DNA of 64,000 nt from Persicirhabdus sediminis (GTDB lineage: Bacteria > Verrucomicrobiota > Verrucomicrobiia > Verrucomicrobiales > Akkermansiaceae), in NCBI RefSeq assembly GCF_016595495.1, contig NZ_JAENIM010000037.1, positions 30,633-94,632 on the forward strand, read 5' to 3'. A program made the position numbers and the translations under genes. The notes beneath the pieces are model-generated. The model saw nothing but the letters and a program-made list of their open reading frames with translations, ran no database searches and was not told the origin of the DNA. Positions 43,298-52,506 of the stretch are shown in pieces (the stretch's first letter is position 1; each line of letters starts with the position of its first letter).

Positions 43298-44227
43298 TTA
43301 TTCTGAAGCTAAAAACTCTAGCACATTGACCAGCAAATCATCATGCAACGCCGGCTCTGCCGACTGGTATGAGCTCAACTGCATCAACATTGGACCTTTG
43401 GCACTTTTAAGCACATGGTTCATTCCTTCTATCTCTACTAACTTCCCGCGCTTAGCTGATTCAGCTAACAAGCGAGCATCTACCATAGTCACCTGTAGAT
43501 CCTCGCTCCCTTGGATCACTAGCACAGGAATGTCTAATTTAGCCAGCTCCTCAGCTGGTTCAACAGCTAACAAAGAAATCATATACGGCTGTACATCAGA
43601 ACGAAAAACTGACGCTAACACAGGTGGGTACTTTTCCACTAACTGACCCTTTTCTAGCTGAACGATCACAGCATCCGCATCTTGATACATTGGAGCTGGA
43701 AGCTTACCTTTTAGCTGTTCGCGCAGCACTTCCCCAGCTGGACGTCCGATTCCAGCTAGAAGTATGATTGAATCCACTCCTCCTTTTTGTGCAGCCAAAG
43801 TAGCCACCATCGCCCCTTCGCTATGGCCAGCGATGACCACTTTTTTATATCCCTGATCATGCAAGTACTTCACCCAAGCTGAGGCATCATCAACGTAGTT
43901 AGAAAATCGCAGATCCTTCTCAACTACCATCTTGGGGCTACTCGCTCCCACCCCTCGTTTATCGACTCGCAGGCTAGCTACTTTATGCTCAGCTAGCCCA
44001 TTCGCTAGATATTTCAGACATGAATTCTTCAGCCCAGCTGCGATATTATTACCATCGCGATCAGTGGCCCCTGAGCCAGCAATAATTAAAACCGCTAGAT
44101 CCTTTGAATCTCCTGCAGACTGCAAGGTTCCTGCCAGCTGAATATCACCGTTTGCTAGAGTGACTTGTTTTTGCTCAGCCATTACTGGGTAAGCAAATAA
44201 TAGGCATAGAAGGTATAGGTACTTCAT
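43298..44227 (-). CDS. Secreted alpha/beta hydrolase
   Basis: 309 aa with a signal peptide (about 1-17, AYPVMAEQ). The early strand LAVLIIAGSGATDRDGN near 44 carries the oxyanion region. The nucleophile elbow GHSEGAM is near 137 with the catalytic Ser. The acid Asp is in VIQGSEDLQVT near 240 and the His in GMNHVLK near 270. The order is typical of dienelactone-hydrolase/esterase-like enzymes of the periplasm. The substrate is unknown. It is flanked by intergenic gaps of 221 bp before nnr and 48 bp after the SMUG1-like gene. Confidence 0.85.
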   Translation of the reverse strand: MKYLYLLCLLFAYPVMAEQKQVTLANGDIQLAGTLQSAGDSKDLAVLIIAGSGATDRDGNNIAAGLKNSCLKYLANGLAEHKVASLRVDKRGVGASSPKMVVEKDLRFSNYVDDASAWVKYLHDQGYKKVVIAGHSEGAMVATLAAQKGGVDSIILLAGIGRPAGEVLREQLKGKLPAPMYQDADAVIVQLEKGQLVEKYPPVLASVFRSDVQPYMISLLAVEPAEELAKLDIPVLVIQGSEDLQVTMVDARLLAESAKRGKLVEIEGMNHVLKSAKGPMLMQLSSYQSAEPALHDDLLVNVLEFLASE

Positions 44228-44275
44228 AGGCCTAACTAATCACAACCACCTAATCTAGCAAAGCAATAATAATCA

Positions 44276-45010
44276 TTACCATACACCTTGCTCTACCAGC
44301 TGGCGTTCAGCTTGCTCAGCCCAGCCACGATTGGCTGCTGGCGAAGCTGGTGAAGGATGTAGTATTTTCCCAATTTGGCACTGTCTATCAGGCAAATGAA
44401 ATTCAACCGCTTCCTGCAGCTTTTTCTCGGCATACGCGCCGACACCAATCAAAAACTCCGGCTCCATCAGCTCAATCATCTTCGCTAGATGAAGTCGGCA
44501 AAGCTCCTCCACGGGTGCCATCTCTGCCTTTTTGATTTTATCGGGTGTGATGTTGCGTCCAGTCTCTGCCATCCAGACTAGTGGGCAATAGTTAGTGACA
44601 AAGTGATCGGCAAAGAAATCTTCAGCTGATGGGTACTTCTCTGCAAACAGGCCCCAGAGTCGACGTCCACTCACCTCTGACTTTTCACACGCAAAACCGA
44701 CCACAGGCCTTTTGGGGTTTTCTAACTTTGGCTTTTTCACATCCGCCGAAATCTTCATCCAATCGCGAACAGCTGGTATTTCACCAAATGGAATCCCTGT
44801 CTGCGCCATGCCCCACGGACCTGGATTCATTCCTAACATTAGAACTCTTTTTGTCGAATTACCATAGCGCTCAAGATACATCTGGTGAGGCTTCCACGCA
44901 TACTCTAGCGGATTATAAACATGAGTCACATCACCTGTAAACTTTAACGGACGCAGCCCATTCACCATTAACTTCGCCGCCTTTTCTAGCTGGTTTGCAA
45001 TTTTTGACAT
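44276..45010 (-). CDS. SMUG1-like single-strand-selective uracil-DNA glycosylase
   Basis: 244 aa from the ATG at 45010 (MSKIANQLEK). The frame runs open to 45127, but that part overlaps the terminator at 45074-45108, so I use 45010. The catalytic water-activating loop is GMNPGPWGMAQTG at about 60-72, VTNYCPLVW lies near 135, and the DNA-intercalating LHPSPASPAANRGW is at about 217-230 with the conserved His218. SMUG1 removes uracil and 5-hydroxymethyluracil from DNA to start base-excision repair. SMUG1-like proteins are common in animals and scattered in bacteria. It is a single-gene unit. Confidence 0.9.
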   Translation of the reverse strand: MSKIANQLEKAAKLMVNGLRPLKFTGDVTHVYNPLEYAWKPHQMYLERYGNSTKRVLMLGMNPGPWGMAQTGIPFGEIPAVRDWMKISADVKKPKLENPKRPVVGFACEKSEVSGRRLWGLFAEKYPSAEDFFADHFVTNYCPLVWMAETGRNITPDKIKKAEMAPVEELCRLHLAKMIELMEPEFLIGVGAYAEKKLQEAVEFHLPDRQCQIGKILHPSPASPAANRGWAEQAERQLVEQGVW

Positions 45011-45073
45011 GCCCTTAGATAGACTGTTTGCCGCGAAATGACAACTGATGCCCGTACGAATAAGTAAAGAAAC

Positions 45074-45108
45074 AAAAAAATCACCGCCCCAGTTTGGTGA
45101 CGGTGATT
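45074..45108 (-). terminator. Terminator of GH36-like gene
   Basis: AATCACCG (45079-45086) pairs with CGGTGATT (45101-45108). Seven T follow on the minus strand. It lies about 44 bp after the stop at 45152. Confidence 0.85.
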
Positions 45109-45151
45109 GCTTAATACTAGTGCTCAATTTTTCAGCTAGATTACTAAAATC

Positions 45152-47728
45152 TTACTCCGTGATAGCAAACTTCTGGCGCGCCATAATCTCGTGGCTCTGA
45201 CGACGCTCGGTTTGATGAACTGCCCATGGCAGCACAGCCTCACCGACATCAACTGCTGGAGTTTCCACATAACGATCAACAACTAACCAAGCCTCTAACT
45301 CAGACTCCTTGTGCGTGATTGCCTCACGTGTAGCCAAAGACATTTTCACCCGCACGGTCTTTCCTCTGAATGGACTTAAATCATAGCTAGCCATCGCCCA
45401 GCCATTGCCAGGCTGTAGACGACTAGCCTGAATTTTTTGGCCGTCTACCTGAACCACAAAAGCAGGGAAAATTGAACGCTTCTTCTCACGCTTACGGTGA
45501 TCAATGTAGCTCTCACTCTCGTTATGGTAGTTGCTCAGCAACAGATCGTAACGACCAAAATCTTCATCAGGAATCGTCAGTTTGTAGCTAGCTGGATGAC
45601 CATCAATAGCTTGCGGAACAGGCACAAGATCAGCACTAACAACACTTTCTACAAGTGGTAACCCAGCATCAATATGAAAGGCTAACACACTATCACCTGG
45701 CACATCCACAGTGAAACTTTTACCTGTTTCTAGAGCCCAAGGCATGTCTTCCAAGTATGGATACACAGCGCGAGCACGCATTGGCTGGCCAAACTCACCG
45801 CGGTAATACACGCTGCGATCTATCGGCACCTCAATCGTCTGAGCCTTGCGACTTGGGTTACGCAGGCAAAGAAATCCTTCTTCTCCATTCCACGATGTAT
45901 AACCGTACACTTCACCTTTGCTAGAGTCACCTCCAACAAATACGGTTTTCTCCATGCGATCTTCATTCTTTTGAGCCCAAGCTGTACTTGTCCCTAGAGC
46001 TTTCCACATTTCTTCAGTCATCATCGATGGGGAGACATAAAGTTCCTTTAGCAGCGTCCCGCGACCGTAGTACATCACCATGTAGTTCATGAAGTCGCGA
46101 ATCGGATCCTTCTCTGGCTCAAAATAACGTACCCCAGAATGCAATACACCGTGGGTCATGAAGTCCCCGATAGTAATCAGAGGACGTACACAACGCTCAG
46201 GGTTATTGAAGCTCTGATAGAAATGATTATCGCGATAAGTCGTAGCATGCTCAGATTTACATAGCTGTGGCCAAGCGCCGCTAGATCCGCTGTCACCAGA
46301 GTTCATCCAAATATATTCAAAGAATAAAAAGTAAAATGGTGAAAAAAAGCTTCCGTTAGTGAAGTTAACCAGTAGCTCTGGTGCTAACTCTCTCTCCCAA
46401 GCTATCAAATCAAGAGTGGTATCAAAGCAAGCCTCACGAGCATGACGCTCCTCTAAATAGTCGCTAACCAGCATGTGATTGAAGTCATGTTTGATGTAAC
46501 GCGCATCCGTTGAGGTCAACATTGGCCCCGTTGCCTTTCGATAGTCAGACTGGTATTTAGCATCCAATATATTAAACCATGGCTTACCTCCCCAACGACC
46601 AGCAGTATGCTTCCAGTCAGCATTCATAGCCTGCCGATAGCCGGCTTTTGCACCCTCTTCCATTTTATAGGTCGTACCATCAATACCAATCCAAATACCA
46701 AAATCTATACCTAACTCACGCAGCGCTTTGCTCACGCCAACTAGATCATGCTTATTCGTATCAATTTGATTAATCGTCTCAAAGTTAGACTTAACCTGCC
46801 AACCATTATCAGGGACCATGGCATCAAGTTTCGCCCCATAACGAGCAAGATTTTCAGCTAAAGGCTTAGCAACTTCGTTGACGTAGTTCTCGATAGCGAC
46901 CGTTTTGGCCTCTCTAGTATACCAGTTATTATGATGAGTATAACTACGTGTCGGCAAACGCTTAGCCTCGATGTAATCCATCAAGCCTAACTCCGCACTA
47001 TCTTCGGGACTCTCGGGCACACCTAACACGGCCTGTTTGCCACGAATCCCCCATTGACCATGCCCAAGATCTTTTGCGTACCCAGGGAAATGAAAAACAG
47101 AAATCAAGCCGTCACGGGGAGCTAGCTCTCTAGCCCCGTTCTCAATGTTAGCTCGAAAATTAAAGATGTAATGAAAATCGGGTTCCACAAAGTCTGAACT
47201 ATGACGGCTGTGGAATGCCGGATAATTTGCTCCAAAAAACCAACTCCCAGCAAACACAGGCTGAGCCATGCCGCCGCGTTCAGCTTTATCGGCACAAGAA
47301 AATCGTAAGACTTCCAAACGGTCTACCACCTCGCCTTCGTTCAGGAATAAGGTAACATCCTTGAATAAATACGGACCCTCATCAATTTTGTAATCAACGA
47401 CAACCTTACTCGGTGCTCCTTTTTCGCTAGAGGTCAACTCATAAGTTAGCTTAGCGGCACCTCCGCCTACCTTCGTATTTTTTAACTGATAGTTGTCAGC
47501 GGTGAAACGTCTATCGTCTAATAACAATACCTCAAAGACGTCATCATTGATCTTCAACTCGTCAGTTTGATCCAAACGAGACAATCTCTCTATCTTGCCA
47601 TTTTTGAAGTCAACTTCGATGAAGTTATTTTTCAATGAAAATGCGTCTTGCCCACTAGCAATTGCTGATAGAGAGCAGAACAGTCCAAAACTAACTGCCC
47701 CCCTGTTGATCTGATTTATAAATTTCAT
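45152..47728 (-). CDS. Secreted GH36-like alpha-galactosidase family protein
   Basis: 858 aa with a signal peptide (about 1-26, IASGQ). Residues about 30-285 form a beta-sandwich. A TIM barrel follows (about 290-620) with DAMVPDNGWQ near 304, the nucleophile motif YIKHDFNHM near 413-421 (Asp likely catalytic) and a second acid in MNSGDSGSSGAW near 475. The C-terminal beta region (about 640-858) includes jelly-roll sequences. This matches clan GH-D (GH27/GH31/GH36) enzymes; GH36 is the best fit. It probably releases alpha-galactosyl or related residues from a glycan outside the cytoplasm. The gene is alone on its strand, facing away from the phosphatase at 48003. Confidence 0.78.
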   Translation of the reverse strand: MKFINQINRGAVSFGLFCSLSAIASGQDAFSLKNNFIEVDFKNGKIERLSRLDQTDELKINDDVFEVLLLDDRRFTADNYQLKNTKVGGGAAKLTYELTSSEKGAPSKVVVDYKIDEGPYLFKDVTLFLNEGEVVDRLEVLRFSCADKAERGGMAQPVFAGSWFFGANYPAFHSRHSSDFVEPDFHYIFNFRANIENGARELAPRDGLISVFHFPGYAKDLGHGQWGIRGKQAVLGVPESPEDSAELGLMDYIEAKRLPTRSYTHHNNWYTREAKTVAIENYVNEVAKPLAENLARYGAKLDAMVPDNGWQVKSNFETINQIDTNKHDLVGVSKALRELGIDFGIWIGIDGTTYKMEEGAKAGYRQAMNADWKHTAGRWGGKPWFNILDAKYQSDYRKATGPMLTSTDARYIKHDFNHMLVSDYLEERHAREACFDTTLDLIAWERELAPELLVNFTNGSFFSPFYFLFFEYIWMNSGDSGSSGAWPQLCKSEHATTYRDNHFYQSFNNPERCVRPLITIGDFMTHGVLHSGVRYFEPEKDPIRDFMNYMVMYYGRGTLLKELYVSPSMMTEEMWKALGTSTAWAQKNEDRMEKTVFVGGDSSKGEVYGYTSWNGEEGFLCLRNPSRKAQTIEVPIDRSVYYRGEFGQPMRARAVYPYLEDMPWALETGKSFTVDVPGDSVLAFHIDAGLPLVESVVSADLVPVPQAIDGHPASYKLTIPDEDFGRYDLLLSNYHNESESYIDHRKREKKRSIFPAFVVQVDGQKIQASRLQPGNGWAMASYDLSPFRGKTVRVKMSLATREAITHKESELEAWLVVDRYVETPAVDVGEAVLPWAVHQTERRQSHEIMARQKFAITE

Positions 47729-48002
47729 GCTAATTAAAAGTCGAAGCTCATCACGGATGTCACCTCATGTTTCATTTATTGGATCATGACTTTACCATCT
47801 GAAAACAACATCCACCAGAGAGGATGCTCACCCAACAACTCGAAATTAATCGAATCCGTTAATAATTAACCAGTTATCTTAACTGCACACAAAAAATAAA
47901 AAAAGCGATAATGACATAACCCATTGATGAGATACAAAAACCACCTAAGTTGTTACCTTTTTTCTCTGGGTGATGGCACAGATATTGCGAATACTCAGCT
48001 AC

Positions 48003-48824
48003 ATGCATAACCGATTTCTTATCTTTAGTGATCTCGATGGTACTTTACTACATCACGACACCTACGACTGGTCACCCGCCGCCCCCATGATCTCGGAGAT
48101 AAAAAAGCAAGGACACATCCTCGTACTTAACTCTAGCAAAACACTGGCTGAAATGATCCAGCTTGCTGACGACATGCAGCTCACCTATCCGTTAGTGATA
48201 GAAAATGGAGCCGCTATTGCCATTCCTACAAGCTTCAGCACCTCTCCTCCAGCTGGACTTCGCTGCAGCGATACGGTAGGAGAATACCGTCTCTATCCAA
48301 TGGGAACACCACGAAAAGAGTTGCTCCCTATCCTCGCGGAAATGCGCTCTGAGGGTTACCAATTTGAAGGCTTTGCCGATTGGTCAGACCAACAAATAGC
48401 TGAGGCTACCGGCCTCCCGCTTGATCGAGCTAGACTAGCAGGCCAGCGATTTGGCACCGAACCATTGTTATGGCGAGGCGACGAAGCCAGCTTCCAGTCA
48501 TTCAAAGCTGAACTTGAAAGCCGCAACCTACGAGTACTCAAAGGTGGCCGCTTTAGCCATATCTCAGGTAAATTTGACAAAGCTGACGGCCTTGCAGCCC
48601 TGCTTAATCATGCAAAACAAGACGACTCATCTAGCAACTGGAAAACCATCGCTCTGGGAGATAGCCAAAACGACCAAGCCATGCTCAATGCTGCTGACAT
48701 TGCGGTCGTTTTACCAAACCACTCAGGTGATACCATCCAGGTCGACAATGACTGCCTCTACACCCCATCCAAGCCTAGTTCAGAAGGCTGGAATGACGCC
48801 TTGGCACAGATCTTGCTGACATAG
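48003..48824 (+). CDS. HAD phosphatase, glucosyl/mannosyl-3-phosphoglycerate type
   Basis: 273 aa from the ATG at 48003 (MHNRFLIFSDLDGTLL); starts at 47970 or 47973 would add ten hydrophobic residues. HAD motif I is SDLDGTLL, motif II LNSSKT near 44 and motif IV GDSQNDQAML near 219. The C2 cap and overall pattern match mannosyl-3-phosphoglycerate phosphatase (MPGP). The gene downstream encodes a glucosyl-3-phosphoglycerate synthase-like enzyme, so the likely reaction here is dephosphorylation of glucosyl-3-phosphoglycerate to glucosylglycerate, a compatible solute. Mannosyl substrate is the alternative. It begins the three-gene locus. Confidence 0.82.
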   Translation: MHNRFLIFSDLDGTLLHHDTYDWSPAAPMISEIKKQGHILVLNSSKTLAEMIQLADDMQLTYPLVIENGAAIAIPTSFSTSPPAGLRCSDTVGEYRLYPMGTPRKELLPILAEMRSEGYQFEGFADWSDQQIAEATGLPLDRARLAGQRFGTEPLLWRGDEASFQSFKAELESRNLRVLKGGRFSHISGKFDKADGLAALLNHAKQDDSSSNWKTIALGDSQNDQAMLNAADIAVVLPNHSGDTIQVDNDCLYTPSKPSSEGWNDALAQILLT

Positions 48825-48960
48825 TTTTTATGAATGCCGTGTCAGCACAATGATCCTAGCCAGATCTTGTAAATTCGGTGTAAATCCAGCATCAATGACC
48901 TCCATTCTACTCGGACCTTAAATCACCCTCAAATCCAACTAGCCAACACAAATACAAACC

Positions 48961-50184
48961 ATGTCAGACTTTTACCAAAACGGTGGCATCTGCACCATCC
49001 ACAACCTAACTAACCGACCAATCGAGCAAATCGAAACGGAACTCAAAAGATACTCCGAGCTCTCACCTATCGGCTTAGTTCTCCCATCACTCTTTTCGGA
49101 GTTAGAGGGTCCAGCGCTAGAAGGCATTGTTGACGAACTCTGCAAAGTTGACTACCTCAAACAAATTGTCATTGGTATTGATAGGTCTGACCGCGAGCAA
49201 TTCAAACACGCTCTAAAATACTTCTCTCGCCTGCCCCAAGATCACCAACTCTTGTGGAACGATGGACCAAGACTACAAGCCATCGACAAACTTCTACAAA
49301 AACATAATCTAGCTCCTACAGAGTTAGGAAAAGGCCGCAACGTCTGGTACTGCTTTGGTTATATCCACGCTAGTAAGAAAGTAAAAGCTGTAGCTCTACA
49401 CGACTGCGACATCACTACTTACAAACGAGACATGTTAGCCAAGCTCGTCTACCCAGTAGTGCACCCAGGCTGCTCATTCCAGTTTAGCAAAGGTTACTAT
49501 GCTCGCGTTGCTAACAATAAAATTAACGGCCGCGTCACCAGACTCTTAGTCACACCACTTCTACGCTCACTTAAAAAGGTCCTCGGCCACGGCGACTTCC
49601 TTGAATACCTCGACAGCTTCCGCTACCCACTGGCTGGCGAGTTTGCCATGCGTTCAAGCGTAGTGCGCGACATTCGCATTCCTAACGACTGGGGATTAGA
49701 AATGGGAGTTCTCTCTGAGATGAAGCGCTCCTATTCAGAAAACCAAATCTGTCAGGTCGAAATTGCCGACACCTACGACCACAAACATCAAGATCTATCA
49801 CCAGCCGATGCAGCCAAAGGGCTCAACAAAATGAGCGGTGACATCGCCAAAAGCCTCTACAGGAAATTAGCTATCGAAGGGCAGATTTTCTCTACAGAAA
49901 CCTTCAGGACGATTAAAGCGACCTACTACCGAACTGCGCTGGATGCCATCGAGCAATATGCAAGCTCAGCCTATCTAAACGGCATCGAGTACGACCGCCA
50001 CCAAGAGCAGAGCGCGGTAGAAGCCTTTGCTCAAAGTATCCTCACCGCTGGTAACGACTTCCTAGATATACCAATGGCAACGCCTTTCATGCCTAGCTGG
50101 ACTCGCGTTTCAGCCGCCATCCCAGAGATTAAGGAAATGCTAACGGAAGCAGTGGAGGAAGACCGCAAAGAACTGCTAGAATAA
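48961..50184 (+). CDS. gpgS: Glucosyl-3-phosphoglycerate synthase (GT81-like)
   Basis: 407 aa. GT-A glycosyltransferase with LVLPSLFSELEGPAL near 39, QIVIGIDRSDR near 71, LLWNDGPR near 95, GKGRNVWYCFGY near 120-131 and the metal-binding DCD in ALHDCDITTY near 143-152. FRYPLAGEFAMR near 220 completes the GpgS pattern. It transfers glucose from an NDP-glucose to 3-phosphoglycerate. The neighbouring HAD phosphatase and glycoside phosphorylase fit this role. It is 136 bp after the phosphatase gene and 62 bp before the phosphorylase, so all three may be cotranscribed. Mannosyl transfer cannot be excluded by sequence. Confidence 0.82.
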   Translation: MSDFYQNGGICTIHNLTNRPIEQIETELKRYSELSPIGLVLPSLFSELEGPALEGIVDELCKVDYLKQIVIGIDRSDREQFKHALKYFSRLPQDHQLLWNDGPRLQAIDKLLQKHNLAPTELGKGRNVWYCFGYIHASKKVKAVALHDCDITTYKRDMLAKLVYPVVHPGCSFQFSKGYYARVANNKINGRVTRLLVTPLLRSLKKVLGHGDFLEYLDSFRYPLAGEFAMRSSVVRDIRIPNDWGLEMGVLSEMKRSYSENQICQVEIADTYDHKHQDLSPADAAKGLNKMSGDIAKSLYRKLAIEGQIFSTETFRTIKATYYRTALDAIEQYASSAYLNGIEYDRHQEQSAVEAFAQSILTAGNDFLDIPMATPFMPSWTRVSAAIPEIKEMLTEAVEEDRKELLE

Positions 50185-50246
50185 TCACCCTAAAACACAA
50201 ACAACAGCCCTGTATCTCCCACTATGGGGCTAATCACACAATCAGC

Positions 50247-52010
50247 ATGAAAACTAACATCCCAGACGCAATCGTAGACAGTCTGACTCCTCGCCTGAAG
50301 TTCATCTACCCCGAAGCAGATAGCCAAGCTCTTGCCAAACAGCTGATAGGTATTATGGGAGTTCCCGAAGCTCCAGACCAACAGGCGGAAAAGCTTAACT
50401 ATTGGGATCAAAATGACGTCTGGATGATTACCTACGGAGACAGCATTGTTTCTGATTCTGAAAAGCCTCTGGCGACATTGAATCGTTTTCTAGCTGACTA
50501 CACCTCTGATGTTCTCAACGGTGTTCACATTCTACCATTTTTTCCCTTCACCTCGGATGATGGCTTTGCCGTGCAAGACTATTACGCCGTCAACCCTGAG
50601 TTAGGTGGCTGGACGGAAGTTCAATCTATCGCCAAGAGTTTCCGTCTCATGAGCGACTTGGTGATCAACCATTGCTCCAGTGAATCAGAATGGTTCCTTC
50701 AATTCAAAGCGGGTGAAGAACCGGGTTGCAACTACTTCTACACCGCACCTTGGGATACCGACACCTCAGCTGTAGTTCGCCCTCGCAGCAGCCCACTGCT
50801 GACACCTGTAGTCACAGAAAACGGGCTGCAACATGTTTGGTGCACATTCAGCGCTGACCAGGTTGACTTTGACTTCTCCAATCCCGATGTTCTAGCTGAG
50901 TTTGTTAACATTATTTCCAAACAAATGGACTATGGTGTACGCATATTCAGGTTAGATGCTGTTGGTTTCTTGTGGAAAGAACTTGGAACTAACTGCATGC
51001 ACCTACCTCAGACTCACGAAATCATTAAGCTGCTGCGCCAACTGATGCACCTCCGTGACCCTGAGGCCATCATCATCACGGAAACCAATGTTCCTAACAA
51101 CGAGAATCTCTCCTACCTTGGCAATGGCAACGAAGCTCATGCTATTTACAATTTCTCTCTACCTCCATTGCTAGTCCATGCGCTACTAACGGGTAAAAAC
51201 ACCTACCTCAAAAGCTGGATGATGAGCATGCCTCCAGCTCAGTTTGGAACCTTCTATTTTAACTTCATCGCCTCACACGACGGTATTGGATTGCGTCCAA
51301 CAGAAGGTCTACTCAGCCAAGAAGAGATCGACCTAATGCTGGATACGGTAAAACAATTTGGCGGTGATGTATCCATGCGCCAAATCAATGTTAGGGAAGG
51401 CGACAGTGTCATGACCATCGACAAACCTTATGAGATGAACATCTCACTATTCGATGCTCTACAAGGAACAATCAGCGAGGGAGTCGACGAATTTCAAACG
51501 GCTCGCTTCATTGCTGCCCACGCCATTATGCTATCTCTGGAAGGAGTAGCCGCGATTTACATTCACAGCCTGCTCGGCACAGAAAATGATTACGCCAAGG
51601 TGGAAGCTACAGGGGCGAAACGATCTATCAACCGCCACCAGTGGCAAGATGAGGAACTGCGAACACTGCTAGCCGATGAATCCAGCCATCATCACCAGAT
51701 CTATCAAGCCATCGTCAAGCTGATCCAAATCCGCAAAAAACATGCGGCCTTCCACCCTAACGCGACTCAGTATACACTACACTTAGGTGAAGGACTCTTT
51801 GCCTTCTGGAGACAAAGCATCAAACGCAATCAATCGATATTCTCCATTACAAACATTACAAAAACTGAGCAAGAACTCGAACTAACTGAGCTGAATTTAA
51901 TTCCACTCAACCAATGGTTTGACCTTATTACGGGAGATGAAATCACAGATATTTCAGCGACTCTAACTCTAGCACCATACCAAACTATCTGGTTAAGCAA
52001 CCAACCTTAA
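50247..52010 (+). CDS. GH13 subfamily 18 phosphorylase, probably glucosylglycerate phosphorylase
   Basis: 587 aa. GH13 motifs: DLVINHCSSES near 141, FRLDAVGFLWK with nucleophile Asp237, IITETNVPN with acid/base Glu279 and ASHDGIGLRP with Asp345. The start GVHILPFFPFTSDDGFAVQDY near 92 and the DVSMRQINVREGDS region near 374 mark the sucrose phosphorylase-like subfamily. That subfamily includes sucrose and glucosylglycerate phosphorylases. Being next to gpgS and its phosphatase argues for glucosylglycerate, split with phosphate into glucose-1-phosphate and glycerate. The set would thus make and recycle a compatible solute. Sucrose remains a possible substrate. Confidence 0.8.
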   Translation: MKTNIPDAIVDSLTPRLKFIYPEADSQALAKQLIGIMGVPEAPDQQAEKLNYWDQNDVWMITYGDSIVSDSEKPLATLNRFLADYTSDVLNGVHILPFFPFTSDDGFAVQDYYAVNPELGGWTEVQSIAKSFRLMSDLVINHCSSESEWFLQFKAGEEPGCNYFYTAPWDTDTSAVVRPRSSPLLTPVVTENGLQHVWCTFSADQVDFDFSNPDVLAEFVNIISKQMDYGVRIFRLDAVGFLWKELGTNCMHLPQTHEIIKLLRQLMHLRDPEAIIITETNVPNNENLSYLGNGNEAHAIYNFSLPPLLVHALLTGKNTYLKSWMMSMPPAQFGTFYFNFIASHDGIGLRPTEGLLSQEEIDLMLDTVKQFGGDVSMRQINVREGDSVMTIDKPYEMNISLFDALQGTISEGVDEFQTARFIAAHAIMLSLEGVAAIYIHSLLGTENDYAKVEATGAKRSINRHQWQDEELRTLLADESSHHHQIYQAIVKLIQIRKKHAAFHPNATQYTLHLGEGLFAFWRQSIKRNQSIFSITNITKTEQELELTELNLIPLNQWFDLITGDEITDISATLTLAPYQTIWLSNQP

Positions 52011-52077
52011 AGAAAGTCTCTGCAAAATCATTCTACATCATAATGTTTGCGAAGCTTACCCCCTTCTACTTCAGAAA

Positions 52078-52104
52078 CCATGGGCAAATAACCTTTGCCC
52101 ATGG
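52078..52104 (+). terminator. Perfect hairpin after the phosphorylase gene
   Basis: CCATGGGCAAA (52078-52088) and TTTGCCCATGG (52094-52104) form an 11-bp perfect stem with loop TAACC. No T-tract follows on either strand. It probably ends or protects the 3' end of the glucosylglycerate transcript. Confidence 0.6.
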
Positions 52105-52142
52105 AACAATCGCGCGGCTGACTAAATTCTAATTAGCACTGA

Positions 52143-52328
52143 TCATTCAGCCAAAACGGAACAGCTCAATTGGTTGGCTCCGCCCGTGAAGACGATACCA
52201 GCATTAAATACTTTAGCCCCCACAGTCTCTCCATTATCAAAAAGTTCACTCTGACGAAGGAACTCATTCATACGCGCCATATTCTCATCGAGGTTAACAA
52301 TCATGCCAAAGAATGAAGCCACTGACAT
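52143..52328 (-). CDS. Small doubtful ORF or gene remnant
   Basis: 61 codons (MSVASFFGMIVNLDENMARMNEFL...). The frame stays open 22 further codons upstream (Asn/Glu/Asp-rich) until a stop, without a better start. It reads like part of a helical protein, but has no neighbour on its strand with a matching role and no family I recognise. It could be a remnant of a larger gene or a real small protein. The rest of 52105-52506 contains nothing else I can support. Confidence 0.3.
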   Translation of the reverse strand: MSVASFFGMIVNLDENMARMNEFLRQSELFDNGETVGAKVFNAGIVFTGGANQLSCSVLAE

Positions 52329-52506
52329 ATTTTCATAAAGGTCAGGGTCTTCATTTTCATTTGATGATGTTGCTCTAGATATTTGTACTCCCTATCACTG
52401 TCCCCCTAGCTGGATTTTATCAAATTCGTACCCGTTATCACCGAGGCTCAAGATCCCGCCCAAAGAGCTCTGGATGTATATAAGTGTGTGAAATAAAACT
52501 CCGCGA

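Noticed and set aside
45011..45127. N-terminal extension of the SMUG1-like gene
   Set aside because: It overlaps the terminator of the upstream gene, and the core domain is complete from 45010.
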